Positions 6,726-12,842 are shown, counted from the first letter of the stretch. The stretch: DNA of 13,503 nt from Hungatella sp. UBA3147 (GCA_002365025.1 DEYX01000129.1:1-13503); one strand, 5' to 3'. The notes: a model not told the origin generated them from the sequence alone. Translations and numbers: made by a program.

Positions 6726-7923
6726 CGTCTTCACCCCCTTGATTTAATTTCTTTTGCTCCCCTATCATGCCTACCGGAATGTAGTTTTCCAAAATATTAA
6801 GCTTATCAAGTCCTTCTTTTGGCGCCAGACCAATCCAATCCCTTACTTCGTTTCCTTCCATGATTCCCCTTGTGTACATGTTTGCACCAACCTGTGACAA
6901 TGTTTTGATATCATAGTTGTATAAGCTGCGCACATTAAACCGGAAGTATCTGTTTGGGCTTATCAGAAGTTTTCTTGTAAACTCCAGTTCAAGGACATTG
7001 CAAATCTGCTTGATCCTTGTGTTTATAAAATTGTTCCATTCCCCTTCTTTGTATTCTCCAGCTCCTACAATAAAAGCTGGTACATCAAGTATTGCAGCCA
7101 CCGTTTTTTTATCCATTGTCACCGCATCAGATATTGCAAGGTCCTGCAAGGAAAGAGGCTTTATTTCTTTTACTTCAAACTGTTCTGCCGGGATCAGCCA
7201 CGGATCGCCTGCTTTTCCCGTTTCAATGTAACTTTCAAGCAGCTTTTCTCTTCCTTCTGGAGAAGCAAATTCTTCCGTCATACCATCAACCTTTACAATA
7301 ACGGACGGTTTCCACTTGCTTTCCATAAAACCTTTTTTCGTGGCTGCTGCCTGTTTTAGATTATTGGCAACCTCTTTCAAAGTCGCGCGGTATCCGGTTC
7401 CTTTCCACGGATAATCTTCATCTGGATTTATTACAAAATGAAGTACATCGTCAGGATTGTATATTGTACCATTTATAGAAACCTGATAGTCATAAGCATT
7501 AAAATTAACAAATGAAACTTGCCCCGGTGGGACCGGCCTCATATTATACAGATACCCGTCCCGTGTTTCGGGTATCACAATGCTATTCCCATCACCTTTC
7601 AAAAGAAGATTCCTTACAATTGCAGATATAAAAGTTTTCCTTGTCATTCTTGTGTTTGGTGCTATATCAACCATTCTTGAAAGTCCATCTTTTATCCTGA
7701 TATCTCCTTTTTCCGTGTTTTCCATTTGATGGATTGTCATAGAAGATATAAGGTCACAGATTTTATTTACCGCTGACATAATTTCTGGATTATCCGACAA
7801 TCTTGTATAACCAGAACAGCACAAACTTTCATAGGCATCTGTGGAACACAGCCATGACATTGTAGTCTTTGGATCTGCCCTTACCTGTTTTATTTTTCGA
7901 TTTCTTTTAGCCAAACCATTCAC
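6718..7923 (-). CDS. Portal protein (HK97-type)
   Basis: This 401-residue protein forms the dodecameric DNA entry ring at one head vertex and binds the terminase. Typical family features appear in order: VNKICDLISSMTIHQM near residue 55, a LKGDGNSIVIPETRDG strand pair (GDGN is a hallmark of the family), LHFVINPDEDYPWKGTGYRATL, a WKPSVIVKVDG segment, the MDKKTVAAILDVPAFIVG helix-turn and the C-terminal RGIMEGNEVRDWIGLAPKEGLD. Length is normal. The frame overlaps the large terminase end by 17 bases. The first start is GTG 7923 with only a weak site; TTG 7914 has CAGGTG six bases upstream and is an alternative giving three fewer residues. Confidence 0.95.
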   Translation of the reverse strand: MNGLAKRNRKIKQVRADPKTTMSWLCSTDAYESLCCSGYTRLSDNPEIMSAVNKICDLISSMTIHQMENTEKGDIRIKDGLSRMVDIAPNTRMTRKTFISAIVRNLLLKGDGNSIVIPETRDGYLYNMRPVPPGQVSFVNFNAYDYQVSINGTIYNPDDVLHFVINPDEDYPWKGTGYRATLKEVANNLKQAAATKKGFMESKWKPSVIVKVDGMTEEFASPEGREKLLESYIETGKAGDPWLIPAEQFEVKEIKPLSLQDLAISDAVTMDKKTVAAILDVPAFIVGAGEYKEGEWNNFINTRIKQICNVLELEFTRKLLISPNRYFRFNVRSLYNYDIKTLSQVGANMYTRGIMEGNEVRDWIGLAPKEGLDKLNILENYIPVGMIGEQKKLNQGGEDDE

Positions 7924-9646
7924 CTGCTTTCTGCGCCTTTTCTATATCAATCAACATTTGCTTACATGCAATTACATCCGCATCGAACAAATCAATTCTG
8001 TGTGTCGGCTGCACCTTCTCAAATCTCACAAAATCGTCACTATCTTCGATGGCCTTTACATTTTCAATACAATATTCATACGCTTTATTATGGCAATAAT
8101 AAAACTTCTGCTCTAAGTATTTGTTTTCTATCTCCCTGAATGCTTCCGTTTTTTCCACATATCGCTGAGACTGATCCCGTACCTTAAAACCAGCCTTTTT
8201 CATTTTAAGAACAAATTCCCGGCTATATCTTCGGTCATAACCTACCCATTTGATTTTAAATCCCATCTTTTTCATTTCAATAAACCATTTAACAGGTTCT
8301 TCGTACTCAATAACCGTGGAATTACACATGGTAAGCCACTCCTGCTCCTCCCACCAAAAGAACGGTATATTATCCTCTTCTCCTTTTACGTGGGCGGTTG
8401 TAATTGGTATGAATGCGTGAGTAATTGCGATATCCACATCTTTATATCTGCCGTGTAGCGCGGTTCCAGTAAGATCATGCATTTTTGATAAATCCGCACC
8501 ACCATACCAAGTGATAGGAAGCTTTGCAAGTTCTTTCAATGACCAGTTATATTTCTCGTCAGACGCTCTAACTACTGTCATATCGAAATAAGTATCCATG
8601 GCACTGGTAAATACATTTAGAGACTTTGCAAAAAAATCCTTTCTTTGTTGCGGATCATTCTGCGCCTGCATAGCATCATTCAATAATTCTTCTGCTTGCA
8701 CCGATTCCCCATAAGCTGGATTTGCCATTTCATGGGTAACTGGATTGGTATAATCTATGTATTCCGTCCCATCTTCTTTTTTTGATGGATCAGCCTCACA
8801 GATAAAAATAAAATACTGTTCGTCAGAAATTTCTTTATCCAGAACACGCTTGCAGTACTTTACCTTTTGAGCCAAGAAACTATTTGGATCATCACCAGCG
8901 GTAGAAATTCCTATCATCAATTTGTTTCGATAGGCTTTCATGGCCTCTTTAAACAAATTGTATTGCTTCGGTTTTTTAAAAGCATGGATTTCATCTGCTA
9001 TTGCAAGGTTGCAGTTAAAAGAATCCTGTGCATCAGGATTTGTGGCAAGGGCATTAAGTTCAATCATTCCGCCGCCTATTTCTGCTGTTATTGAGTGTTC
9101 ATTGTTGTTATCAATGATGTGGAAGTGTCCCCCTTCTTCGTCACTTTCACCCATATTTTCTATATTGAATTTAACAAAGTCAAATGTTTCCAGGGTCTGC
9201 TTAAGAGCCGCAGCTACAACATATATTTTTGAACCGGATAAACGGTATAATAACCCAAGTCCATAAGATAACGCTCCCGCGAAAGAAGTTTTTACATTCT
9301 TCCTAGGTATAAAAATAAGGCATTCATGAAATCGTTTGATTCCTGTGCCTTTCATCTTGAATCCAAGTAAGTTGTATATAATGAATTTGTGAAACGGCAT
9401 CAAAAGAAACGGCCGTCCTCTTAGTGGTACTCCATATTTATCCTCTCCCTGGTAATGACAGAATGTACTTTCAATAATATTAATAACAAATTCTGCATCT
9501 TTTGGATCAAAATCATATCTTTCACTTTCATAATCATCTAGAAAACGCTGGCACGCTTTTACACGGTATTTATTTGCGATCCTTTTTCCGGCCACTATAT
9601 CCTCTGCATAGCCAAACGCAGCATCCCAATTTTTGAAATCAGCCAT
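7907..9646 (-). CDS. terL: Terminase large subunit
   Basis: This 579-residue motor and nuclease pumps DNA into the prohead and cuts genome ends (Terminase_1 family, HK97-like). The ATPase half carries the P-loop-like IPRKNVKTSFAGAL at residues 113-126 and Walker B NLAIADEIHAF with Asp218-Glu219. A motif III-like IGISTAGDD lies at 245-253. The RNase H-like nuclease half shows candidate acidic metal ligands at Asp385 (YGGADLSKMHDLT), Asp471 (VGYDRRYS) and Asp556 (RIDLFDADVIACKQM). The position usually glycine in RKNGKT is valine here. The ATG at 9646 has little ribosome-binding sequence and overlaps the small subunit gene by eight bases, so translation probably depends on coupling. Length matches the family. 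Confidence 0.96.
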   Translation of the reverse strand: MADFKNWDAAFGYAEDIVAGKRIANKYRVKACQRFLDDYESERYDFDPKDAEFVINIIESTFCHYQGEDKYGVPLRGRPFLLMPFHKFIIYNLLGFKMKGTGIKRFHECLIFIPRKNVKTSFAGALSYGLGLLYRLSGSKIYVVAAALKQTLETFDFVKFNIENMGESDEEGGHFHIIDNNNEHSITAEIGGGMIELNALATNPDAQDSFNCNLAIADEIHAFKKPKQYNLFKEAMKAYRNKLMIGISTAGDDPNSFLAQKVKYCKRVLDKEISDEQYFIFICEADPSKKEDGTEYIDYTNPVTHEMANPAYGESVQAEELLNDAMQAQNDPQQRKDFFAKSLNVFTSAMDTYFDMTVVRASDEKYNWSLKELAKLPITWYGGADLSKMHDLTGTALHGRYKDVDIAITHAFIPITTAHVKGEEDNIPFFWWEEQEWLTMCNSTVIEYEEPVKWFIEMKKMGFKIKWVGYDRRYSREFVLKMKKAGFKVRDQSQRYVEKTEAFREIENKYLEQKFYYCHNKAYEYCIENVKAIEDSDDFVRFEKVQPTHRIDLFDADVIACKQMLIDIEKAQKAGEWFG

Positions 9647-10022
9647 TATTCATCAGTGCTTGATCAAGTTTGCTTACTTTAAGCTGATCAAGTCCCTTTG
9701 TCTTAATTGCTTTTAGTCCCTTTGGTGTTAGTCCAAAAAGATTTTCCATTTCTATTAATTCTTTTCGCAGCGTCTCCATTGATAAATACAATGCCGTTTT
9801 TCTCTGATTCGTGGCTCCCGACTTATTTGTGTATTCCTCGGTAATTGCACAGCCGTTTTCATACCATTGATCATTTAAAATCCCATACTGTATAGATAGT
9901 TCTGCATACCTGCGAATGGGGGCATCAAATTCTGCTTTGAATGTGCCAAGTTCCCGCATATTTGCTACAGTTTTGTTATATAATTTTGTCGTGTTGCTTT
10001 TCCTGGTTCTTGCGTCCTGCAT
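9639..10022 (-). CDS. terS: Terminase small subunit (P27-like)
   Basis: This 127-residue helical protein recognises the packaging start on phage DNA and stimulates the large subunit. It opens MQDARTRKSNTTKLYNKTVANM, has helices around FDAPIRRYAELSIQYGI, a TNKSGATNQRKTALYLSMETLRKEL segment and the conserved LFGLTPKGLKAIK, all typical of P27/Orf-type small subunits found next to HNH genes. ATG 10022 is chosen because AAAGGGGG lies about ten bases upstream; the adjacent GTG 10025 is equally in frame. About 100 bases of non-coding sequence with a palindrome and G-run precede it, the usual place for a cos site. Confidence 0.88.
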   Translation of the reverse strand: MQDARTRKSNTTKLYNKTVANMRELGTFKAEFDAPIRRYAELSIQYGILNDQWYENGCAITEEYTNKSGATNQRKTALYLSMETLRKELIEMENLFGLTPKGLKAIKTKGLDQLKVSKLDQALMNNG

Positions 10023-10096
10023 CACTCGTTACCCCCTTTCACAAAAATTGCTTAGAGTTGGAAGAAGCTACCCTGCCCATTAGAGAATTTTACAAT

Positions 10097-10120
10097 TACC
10101 TTTTCAAAGGTAGGGGGGGG
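10097..10120. other. Candidate cos / packaging region: palindrome plus G8 run
   Basis: Within the about 100-bp gap between the HNH and small terminase genes lies the 16-bp perfect palindromic repeat taccttttcaaaggta (centre TC) at 10097-10112, directly followed by eight G on the plus strand. In HNH-type cos phages the cohesive end site is usually in exactly this gap, and G/C-rich ends are common in Firmicutes. Only location and structure support this; the nick positions cannot be read from sequence. Confidence 0.4.
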
Positions 10121-10121
10121 A

Positions 10122-10421
10122 CTATTTTTTCCTTTTTCTCCAATCCACTCCTGGAATCGTTCTCTCCATAAGTTCCCGACCTATCTTTGTTAATTCTCCG
10201 GTAGTTCTGTTCTCCAGTTTATTATGTGTTGCCATGCTTACACTGATCAAATTCCAATCACACCATGAATATTCAGGGTATTCCTCCGCTGGATATATGT
10301 GGTGCACAATCGTTGCTTCTAGTGTCCTTCCATACATAGATGCAACTCTATCTTTGTATCCATCAAGCCTTAAAACATGCAGCCTTTTAGCTTTCCATTT
10401 TGTTCCTGAATAATCAAACAT
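10122..10421 (-). CDS. HNH endonuclease of the packaging module
   Basis: This 99-residue protein matches the small HNH nucleases next to P27-type terminases, which assist cos cleavage and morphogenesis. The catalytic framework is visible: His40-His41 in ATIVHHIYPAEEYPEYSW, Asn57 in CDWNLISVS and His66 in ATHNKLENRTTGELT. The start is ATG 10421, which has GAGGTGAT four bases upstream. The frame extends further upstream to 10517 but would then cross a terminator-like hairpin, so I reject the longer form. Unlike the classic family it lacks the zinc-binding CxxC pairs: GYKDRVAS stands where GYxCxxC is usual, and SVSMATHN where LCxxCHN is usual. The nuclease call rests on the HNH residues and the location. 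Confidence 0.9.
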   Translation of the reverse strand: MFDYSGTKWKAKRLHVLRLDGYKDRVASMYGRTLEATIVHHIYPAEEYPEYSWCDWNLISVSMATHNKLENRTTGELTKIGRELMERTIPGVDWRKRKK

Positions 10422-10447
10422 ATTAATCACCTCTGTATTTTCCAAAG

Positions 10448-10472
10448 AAAAACGCCCATCACTTGACAGGCG
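10448..10472 (-). terminator. Intrinsic-terminator-like hairpin before the HNH gene
   Basis: On the minus strand CGCCTGTC pairs with GATGGGCG (8 bp, two G-U) around AAGT, with AAAAG before it and TTTTTCTTT after it. The form is that of a rho-independent terminator. It lies about 90 bases after the proposed late promoter and about 27 bases before the HNH start codon, so it would have to be leaky or controlled for packaging genes to be expressed from that promoter. Confidence 0.55.
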
Positions 10473-10559
10473 CTTTTCCCGGAGGGCATACGATTCTTTG
10501 ATTACCATAAAATCCACTTACAAGGGGAGGAAGTAAGCGTGCAGTTGGTATTCTTTACC
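10448..10559 (-). ncRNA. Candidate structured leader or small RNA upstream of the HNH gene
   Basis: If transcription starts about 6-7 bases after the extended -10 box, the RNA begins near 10559 and ends at the T-run near 10448, about 112 nt. It shows in order: a 4-bp hairpin GGTA/TACC at 10559-10547; a 5-bp stem CTTAC/GTAAG at 10537-10517 exposing an 11-nt C-rich loop TTCCTCCCCTT; a second C-rich motif GCCCTCCGGG near 10490; and a terminal hairpin with a T-tail. C-rich loops able to pair with Shine-Dalgarno sequences plus an intrinsic terminator are typical of Firmicutes small RNAs. No transcript is proven; it may simply be an untranslated leader. Confidence 0.3.
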
Positions 10560-10565
10560 TTCTGC

Positions 10566-10608
10566 ATGATATCACATTAACACATTTCAAGCGAACATGG
10601 CCGAACAT
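10566..10608 (-). promoter_or_regulatory. Candidate activator-dependent late promoter
   Basis: Immediately after the RinA-like gene's stop, the plus-strand heptamer CGAACAT occurs twice (10592-10598 and 10602-10608), exactly 10 bp apart, one helical turn. On the minus strand an extended -10, TG-A-TATCAT, lies at 10574-10566. The sequence where a -35 box would sit (TCGCTT at 10594-10589) is poor and overlaps the proximal repeat, as in promoters that need a bound activator. Repeats and -10 are seen; their role as RinA-like operator and late promoter is inferred from position. Confidence 0.42.
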
Positions 10609-10610
10609 TT

Positions 10611-11063
10611 TTAAATTTCTTCAAAAAATCTATTATTTCTCATTCTACATCCGTCCTCCGTGAACTTCTTCCTTCTCTTAGGAAACATTCGGTTCATGGC
10701 CTGCGCCACTTTCCACCACGGAAGACCATCTATGTAATACAGCCGGAACATCGTCCTTACCTCACTCTTTTGGATAGTTTCAATATATTCTTCTGCCTGT
10801 ACTGTAAGTTCTAAAAGCTCTGCTTCTTTGATGTCAAGCAGCTTCCTATTCCTTTCAATGGCAGCTTTCTTCCGGTAATATTCCGGTGTAGGATATCCAG
10901 TGACTTTTATACTTCCATAGGTCCCGTCACGCCTTGTCCCTTTTACTGAATCCGAAACAACACTCAGTTTCTTAATCTCTTTTTCCAGCTTTTCCTTGCG
11001 GAGCCGGATGTCTTTGATTTCCTCCTTCATCTCACAATATTGGACCAGTATTTCTTTGTCCAA
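10611..11063 (-). CDS. RinA/DUF1492-like late-gene transcription activator
   Basis: This 150-residue protein has a charged coiled-coil N-terminal half (EMKEEIKDIRLRKEKLEKEIKKL and ERNRKLLDIKEAELLEL) and a C-terminal helix-turn-helix resembling sigma factor region 4: RTMFRLYYIDGLPWWKVAQAMN, then a basic loop and EDGCRMRNNRFFEEI. This layout fits DUF1492/RinA-type regulators, which switch on packaging and structural operons in Firmicutes phages. It is the last gene before the packaging module and its stop abuts a candidate activated promoter. The start is TTG 11063, supported by AGGAGG nine bases upstream; no in-frame ATG occurs before residue 12. A middle GTRRDGTYGSIKVTGYPTPEYY segment is commonly seen in such proteins. 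Confidence 0.82.
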   Translation of the reverse strand: MDKEILVQYCEMKEEIKDIRLRKEKLEKEIKKLSVVSDSVKGTRRDGTYGSIKVTGYPTPEYYRKKAAIERNRKLLDIKEAELLELTVQAEEYIETIQKSEVRTMFRLYYIDGLPWWKVAQAMNRMFPKRRKKFTEDGCRMRNNRFFEEI

Positions 11064-11089
11064 ATCCTACCACCTCCTGATCTTAGTCT

Positions 11090-11102
11090 TGGTCCTGCTG
11101 CC
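11090..11102 (-). repeat. Linker repeat copy 1 (GGCAGCAGGACCA) before the activator gene
   Basis: The minus-strand 13-mer GGCAGCAGGACCA matches 12 of 13 bases of GGCAGCAAGACCA at 11788-11776. Both copies follow an AGGCG element, both come right after the stop codon of the preceding gene and both lead into the ribosome site of the next. This copy lies between the membrane protein gene and the RinA-like gene. Confidence 0.6.
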
Positions 11103-11104
11103 AC

Positions 11105-11122
11105 GCCTGCCTCTCGGCAGGC
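11105..11122 (-). other. Perfect GNRA-loop hairpin overlapping a stop codon
   Basis: On the minus strand GCCTGCC and GGCAGGC form a perfect 7-bp GC-rich stem closed by a GAGA tetraloop (a GNRA loop). The first base of the stem is the last G of the membrane protein's TAG stop. No T-run follows, so it is not an intrinsic terminator on this strand. It could protect or process the mRNA, or separate translation of the two genes. Confidence 0.6.
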
Positions 11123-11529
11123 TATTCTAACATTTCCTCAATCTCATGCTGTAAATCATCTATGGCATCCCATTTATTTGATGCCATAATCCCAGTAGCA
11201 TTGCCAGCATTTGACCACCTTACATCACCATACCATTGTTTGGCATTATTCATGATATCCATGATCTTATGAAATGCGATCTCCGTCTTTTCAAGTTCGG
11301 CCACTCTCATTCTATAGTGTTCGTTCTCATTTTTTATTTCCAAATCTGCCTTTCCTGTTGGTTTATGGCCTGGGCATCTAATCTGCGGTTCTCTTTTTGC
11401 TTTATGCATTTCCTTTTCTTCTTTGGCCTTTTCCCCTTCTGCCATTGTCTTAAGCAGGCTAATTGCATAAAGTACTGTCATTGCCAGGCATATGATGATT
11501 GTGATAATAATAACTGTCTTATCTGCCAT
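11122..11529 (-). CDS. Single-pass membrane protein of unknown function
   Basis: I do not recognise a named family. The 135-residue product starts MADKTVIIITIIICLAMTVL, giving one N-terminal membrane segment at about residues 5-26, followed by a basic/charged linker (EKAKEEKEMHKAKREPQIRCPGHKP), a helical stretch (YRMRVAELEKTEIAFHKIMDI) and a tryptophan-containing acidic C-terminus (WDAIDDLQHEIEEMLE). With no signal peptidase site it is probably anchored with the tail in the cytoplasm. ATG 11529 is chosen since AGGAG lies eight bases upstream; an in-frame ATG at 11553 sits inside the preceding gene. It begins one base after that gene's stop. Spanin or holin function is not supported: it lies far from any lysis gene and is too charged for a holin. 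Confidence 0.7.
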   Translation of the reverse strand: MADKTVIIITIIICLAMTVLYAISLLKTMAEGEKAKEEKEMHKAKREPQIRCPGHKPTGKADLEIKNENEHYRMRVAELEKTEIAFHKIMDIMNNAKQWYGDVRWSNAGNATGIMASNKWDAIDDLQHEIEEMLE

Positions 11530-11530
11530 A

Positions 11531-11764
11531 TCATTTTCTCCTATTCTTTTCATGCAGCATTGACTTATGTATTCTTAGCATTGGTGCATATTTCGATTCC
11601 CTTCTATTGGGATCAGGGCAAAGGCAAGTAAATAGATATGGTGGATCTTTGGCACTCCCCGTCTTGTGTGGTGGAGCTTTGATCGCCATAGCAATTTCAG
11701 CTTGTAAAGCCTTTTCTCTTCTTGCCTTATCCTCTCTATATTCTTTTGATGTTTTTCTGCTCAT
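11531..11764 (-). CDS. Small basic protein of unknown function
   Basis: This 77-residue product is rich in Lys and Arg (begins MSRKTSKEYREDKARREKAL). It contains a short alanine-rich helix, a KAPPHKTGSAKDPPYLF segment and a C-terminal TCLCPDPNRRESKYAPM stretch with two cysteines (CLC), ending HEKNRRK. No family is recognised; the charge suggests nucleic acid or protein binding but there are too few Cys/His ligands in a regular array to claim a zinc finger. The ATG has AAAGGA four bases upstream. Its leader contains the second copy of the GGCAGCARGACCA linker, and its stop codon lies one base before the next start, so the two genes are coupled. Confidence 0.65.
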   Translation of the reverse strand: MSRKTSKEYREDKARREKALQAEIAMAIKAPPHKTGSAKDPPYLFTCLCPDPNRRESKYAPMLRIHKSMLHEKNRRK

Positions 11765-11775
11765 GTATTCCTTTC

Positions 11776-11788
11776 TGGTCTTGCTGCC
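11776..11788 (-). repeat. Linker repeat copy 2 (GGCAGCAAGACCA) before the small basic gene
   Basis: Minus-strand GGCAGCAAGACCA, preceded by GGAGGC, lies just after the stop of the 131-residue membrane protein gene and leads into AGAAAGGA, the ribosome site of the small basic gene. It differs by one base from the copy at 11102-11090. Confidence 0.6.
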
Positions 11789-11797
11789 GCCTCCAGT

Positions 11798-12193
11798 TTA
11801 ATCAACATAATCCATCTTCTGATATATATCTGCCGGAACATTGTCCTTCCAAACAAAACTATTCTTCAAAATGTAATTATTATAGCTGCTAGCCGTTTTA
11901 TTGGCTCTCATTTTTGCCTGCTCTGCCCATGACTGCTTTTCCTCACTATCAGAATCTCTATACTGTTCATAAGTTAGCCGATCTGATTCATAAGATGAAA
12001 TCATGCTCCGACAAGTATCTTCCACCTTTTTAATAGTTTCGTAATTCGTTGCATCATCGATCTTTCGATCAACATATTTTGTTTTATTGGAAAGCCATGT
12101 ATCAAACCAGCCTCCTGCTATTCCCACTGCTCCAAATCCCACTACGAATAAAATCACTCCCAAAATAATTCCTGCTGTTTTCAATGTTTTCAT
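11798..12193 (-). CDS. Small membrane protein with extended C-terminal domain, unknown function
   Basis: This 131-residue protein starts MKTLKTAGIILGVILFVVGF, one Gly-rich membrane segment at about residues 6-28. After GGWFDTWLSN comes a mostly helical domain with VEDTCRSMISSYESDRLTYEQY and EEKQSWAEQAKMRANKTASSY, ending in YILKNSFVWKDNVPADIYQ. Similar arrangements occur in many clostridial prophages as uncharacterised proteins; no function is assigned. ATG 12193 is used because AGGTGA lies five bases upstream; a GTG at 12202 overlaps the upstream gene. It starts one base after the lipoprotein's stop codon, so the two are probably made together and may act at the same membrane. Confidence 0.78.
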   Translation of the reverse strand: MKTLKTAGIILGVILFVVGFGAVGIAGGWFDTWLSNKTKYVDRKIDDATNYETIKKVEDTCRSMISSYESDRLTYEQYRDSDSEEKQSWAEQAKMRANKTASSYNNYILKNSFVWKDNVPADIYQKMDYVD

Positions 12194-12194
12194 G

Positions 12195-12782
12195 TTAGTC
12201 ACCTATCCTTACAACCGGATTTTCTACAATGAACGGGATATCTGAATACAGATAGGCGCCAGTCCACTCTATGTACTTTCCATCGGGTGTGAAAAAGAAG
12301 ATACCGTTATCATTCTCGCCATAGCTGCCGTCAACGTCTGCAAGCCATTTGTTTGAATATTTTTCTGCCAGTGTGGTAGCATCTGATATTCCGCTCCCAT
12401 AATCAAGCTTCTTTTCGTAATATTCGCTATCAGGAGTTAGGAAACTATTTAAACTGCTTACTTTTCCATCTACAACAAAATTTCCAACGACAGCGCCGCT
12501 TTCTGTTATCAGCACGATATATCCCAATGGTTTTTCGATAGCACATACTAAGCTGTTTGCCTTTTCCCTTTGACCGTTCACCCAATAAGCTCGTTTGATT
12601 AAATTATACCGTTCTAAGGAATAGTTAATATCTGTCGGGGTTGGCTGATTCTCAACCAGCGAATTTGCAATTTCAATTGTATTACTAACATCCTGTTGTG
12701 TGGAGGTGGTTTCAAATTCGTCACAGCCGGTCAAAAACATTGCGGCAGTAGTCACAATTATAATCTTTATCATTGTTTTCAT
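12195..12782 (-). CDS. Phage-encoded lipoprotein
   Basis: The 195-residue product has a type II signal peptide: a Lys-containing start, hydrophobic IIIVTTAAMF, then lipobox LTGC with Cys20 as the lipid attachment site. After a Ser/Thr-rich stretch the mature part contains ENQPTPTDINYSLERYNLIK, RAYWVNGQREKAN, a beta-rich LGYIVLITESGAVVG section and DGKVSSLNSFLTPDSEYYEK, ending with NGIFFFTPDGKYIEWTGAYL. This looks like a lipoprotein family that recurs in clostridial phages and chromosomes, without known function. It should sit on the outer face of the membrane. ATG 12782 follows AAGGA by four bases; a second ATG at codon 4 is possible. Surface lipoproteins in prophages sometimes block superinfection, which is only a suggestion here. 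Confidence 0.85.
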   Translation of the reverse strand: MKTMIKIIIVTTAAMFLTGCDEFETTSTQQDVSNTIEIANSLVENQPTPTDINYSLERYNLIKRAYWVNGQREKANSLVCAIEKPLGYIVLITESGAVVGNFVVDGKVSSLNSFLTPDSEYYEKKLDYGSGISDATTLAEKYSNKWLADVDGSYGENDNGIFFFTPDGKYIEWTGAYLYSDIPFIVENPVVRIGD

Positions 12783-12797
12783 AATATCCTTCTTTCT

Positions 12798-12842
12798 CCG
12801 ACACTCAGTAGTCGGCGGCTAAATCTCAGTTTTACGACTTAG
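12798..12842 (-). other. Two adjacent hairpins upstream of the lipoprotein gene
   Basis: In the 67-base gap before the lipoprotein gene, minus-strand CTAAGTC pairs with GATTTAG (7 bp, one G-U, 10-nt loop; 12842-12819) and CCGAC pairs with GTCGG (5 bp, 8-nt loop; 12815-12798). Neither is followed by a T-run on the minus strand, so neither is a classical terminator. They end about ten bases before the ribosome site and could influence translation or RNA stability. Confidence 0.4.

Noticed and set aside
10111..10120. G8 run as a possible sequencing error or frameshift in a gene
   Set aside because: It lies outside both flanking genes (HNH stop at 10122-10124, small terminase start at 10022), so no reading frame is broken by it.
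10422..10517. Longer HNH reading frame starting at 10517
   Set aside because: It would cross the terminator-like hairpin, and ATG 10421 has a strong GAGGTGAT site and gives the normal family N-terminus.
10522..10580. Plus-strand AGGGGAGG followed by GTG and 13 codons, resembling a tiny toxin gene
   Set aside because: The product would be only 13 residues and the G-rich tract is better explained as the complement of the C-rich loop; no other support.
11122..11529. Holin or spanin call for the N-terminally anchored membrane protein
   Set aside because: One membrane segment with a long charged tail, no amidase or lysin nearby, and location far from the tail end where lysis genes usually lie.
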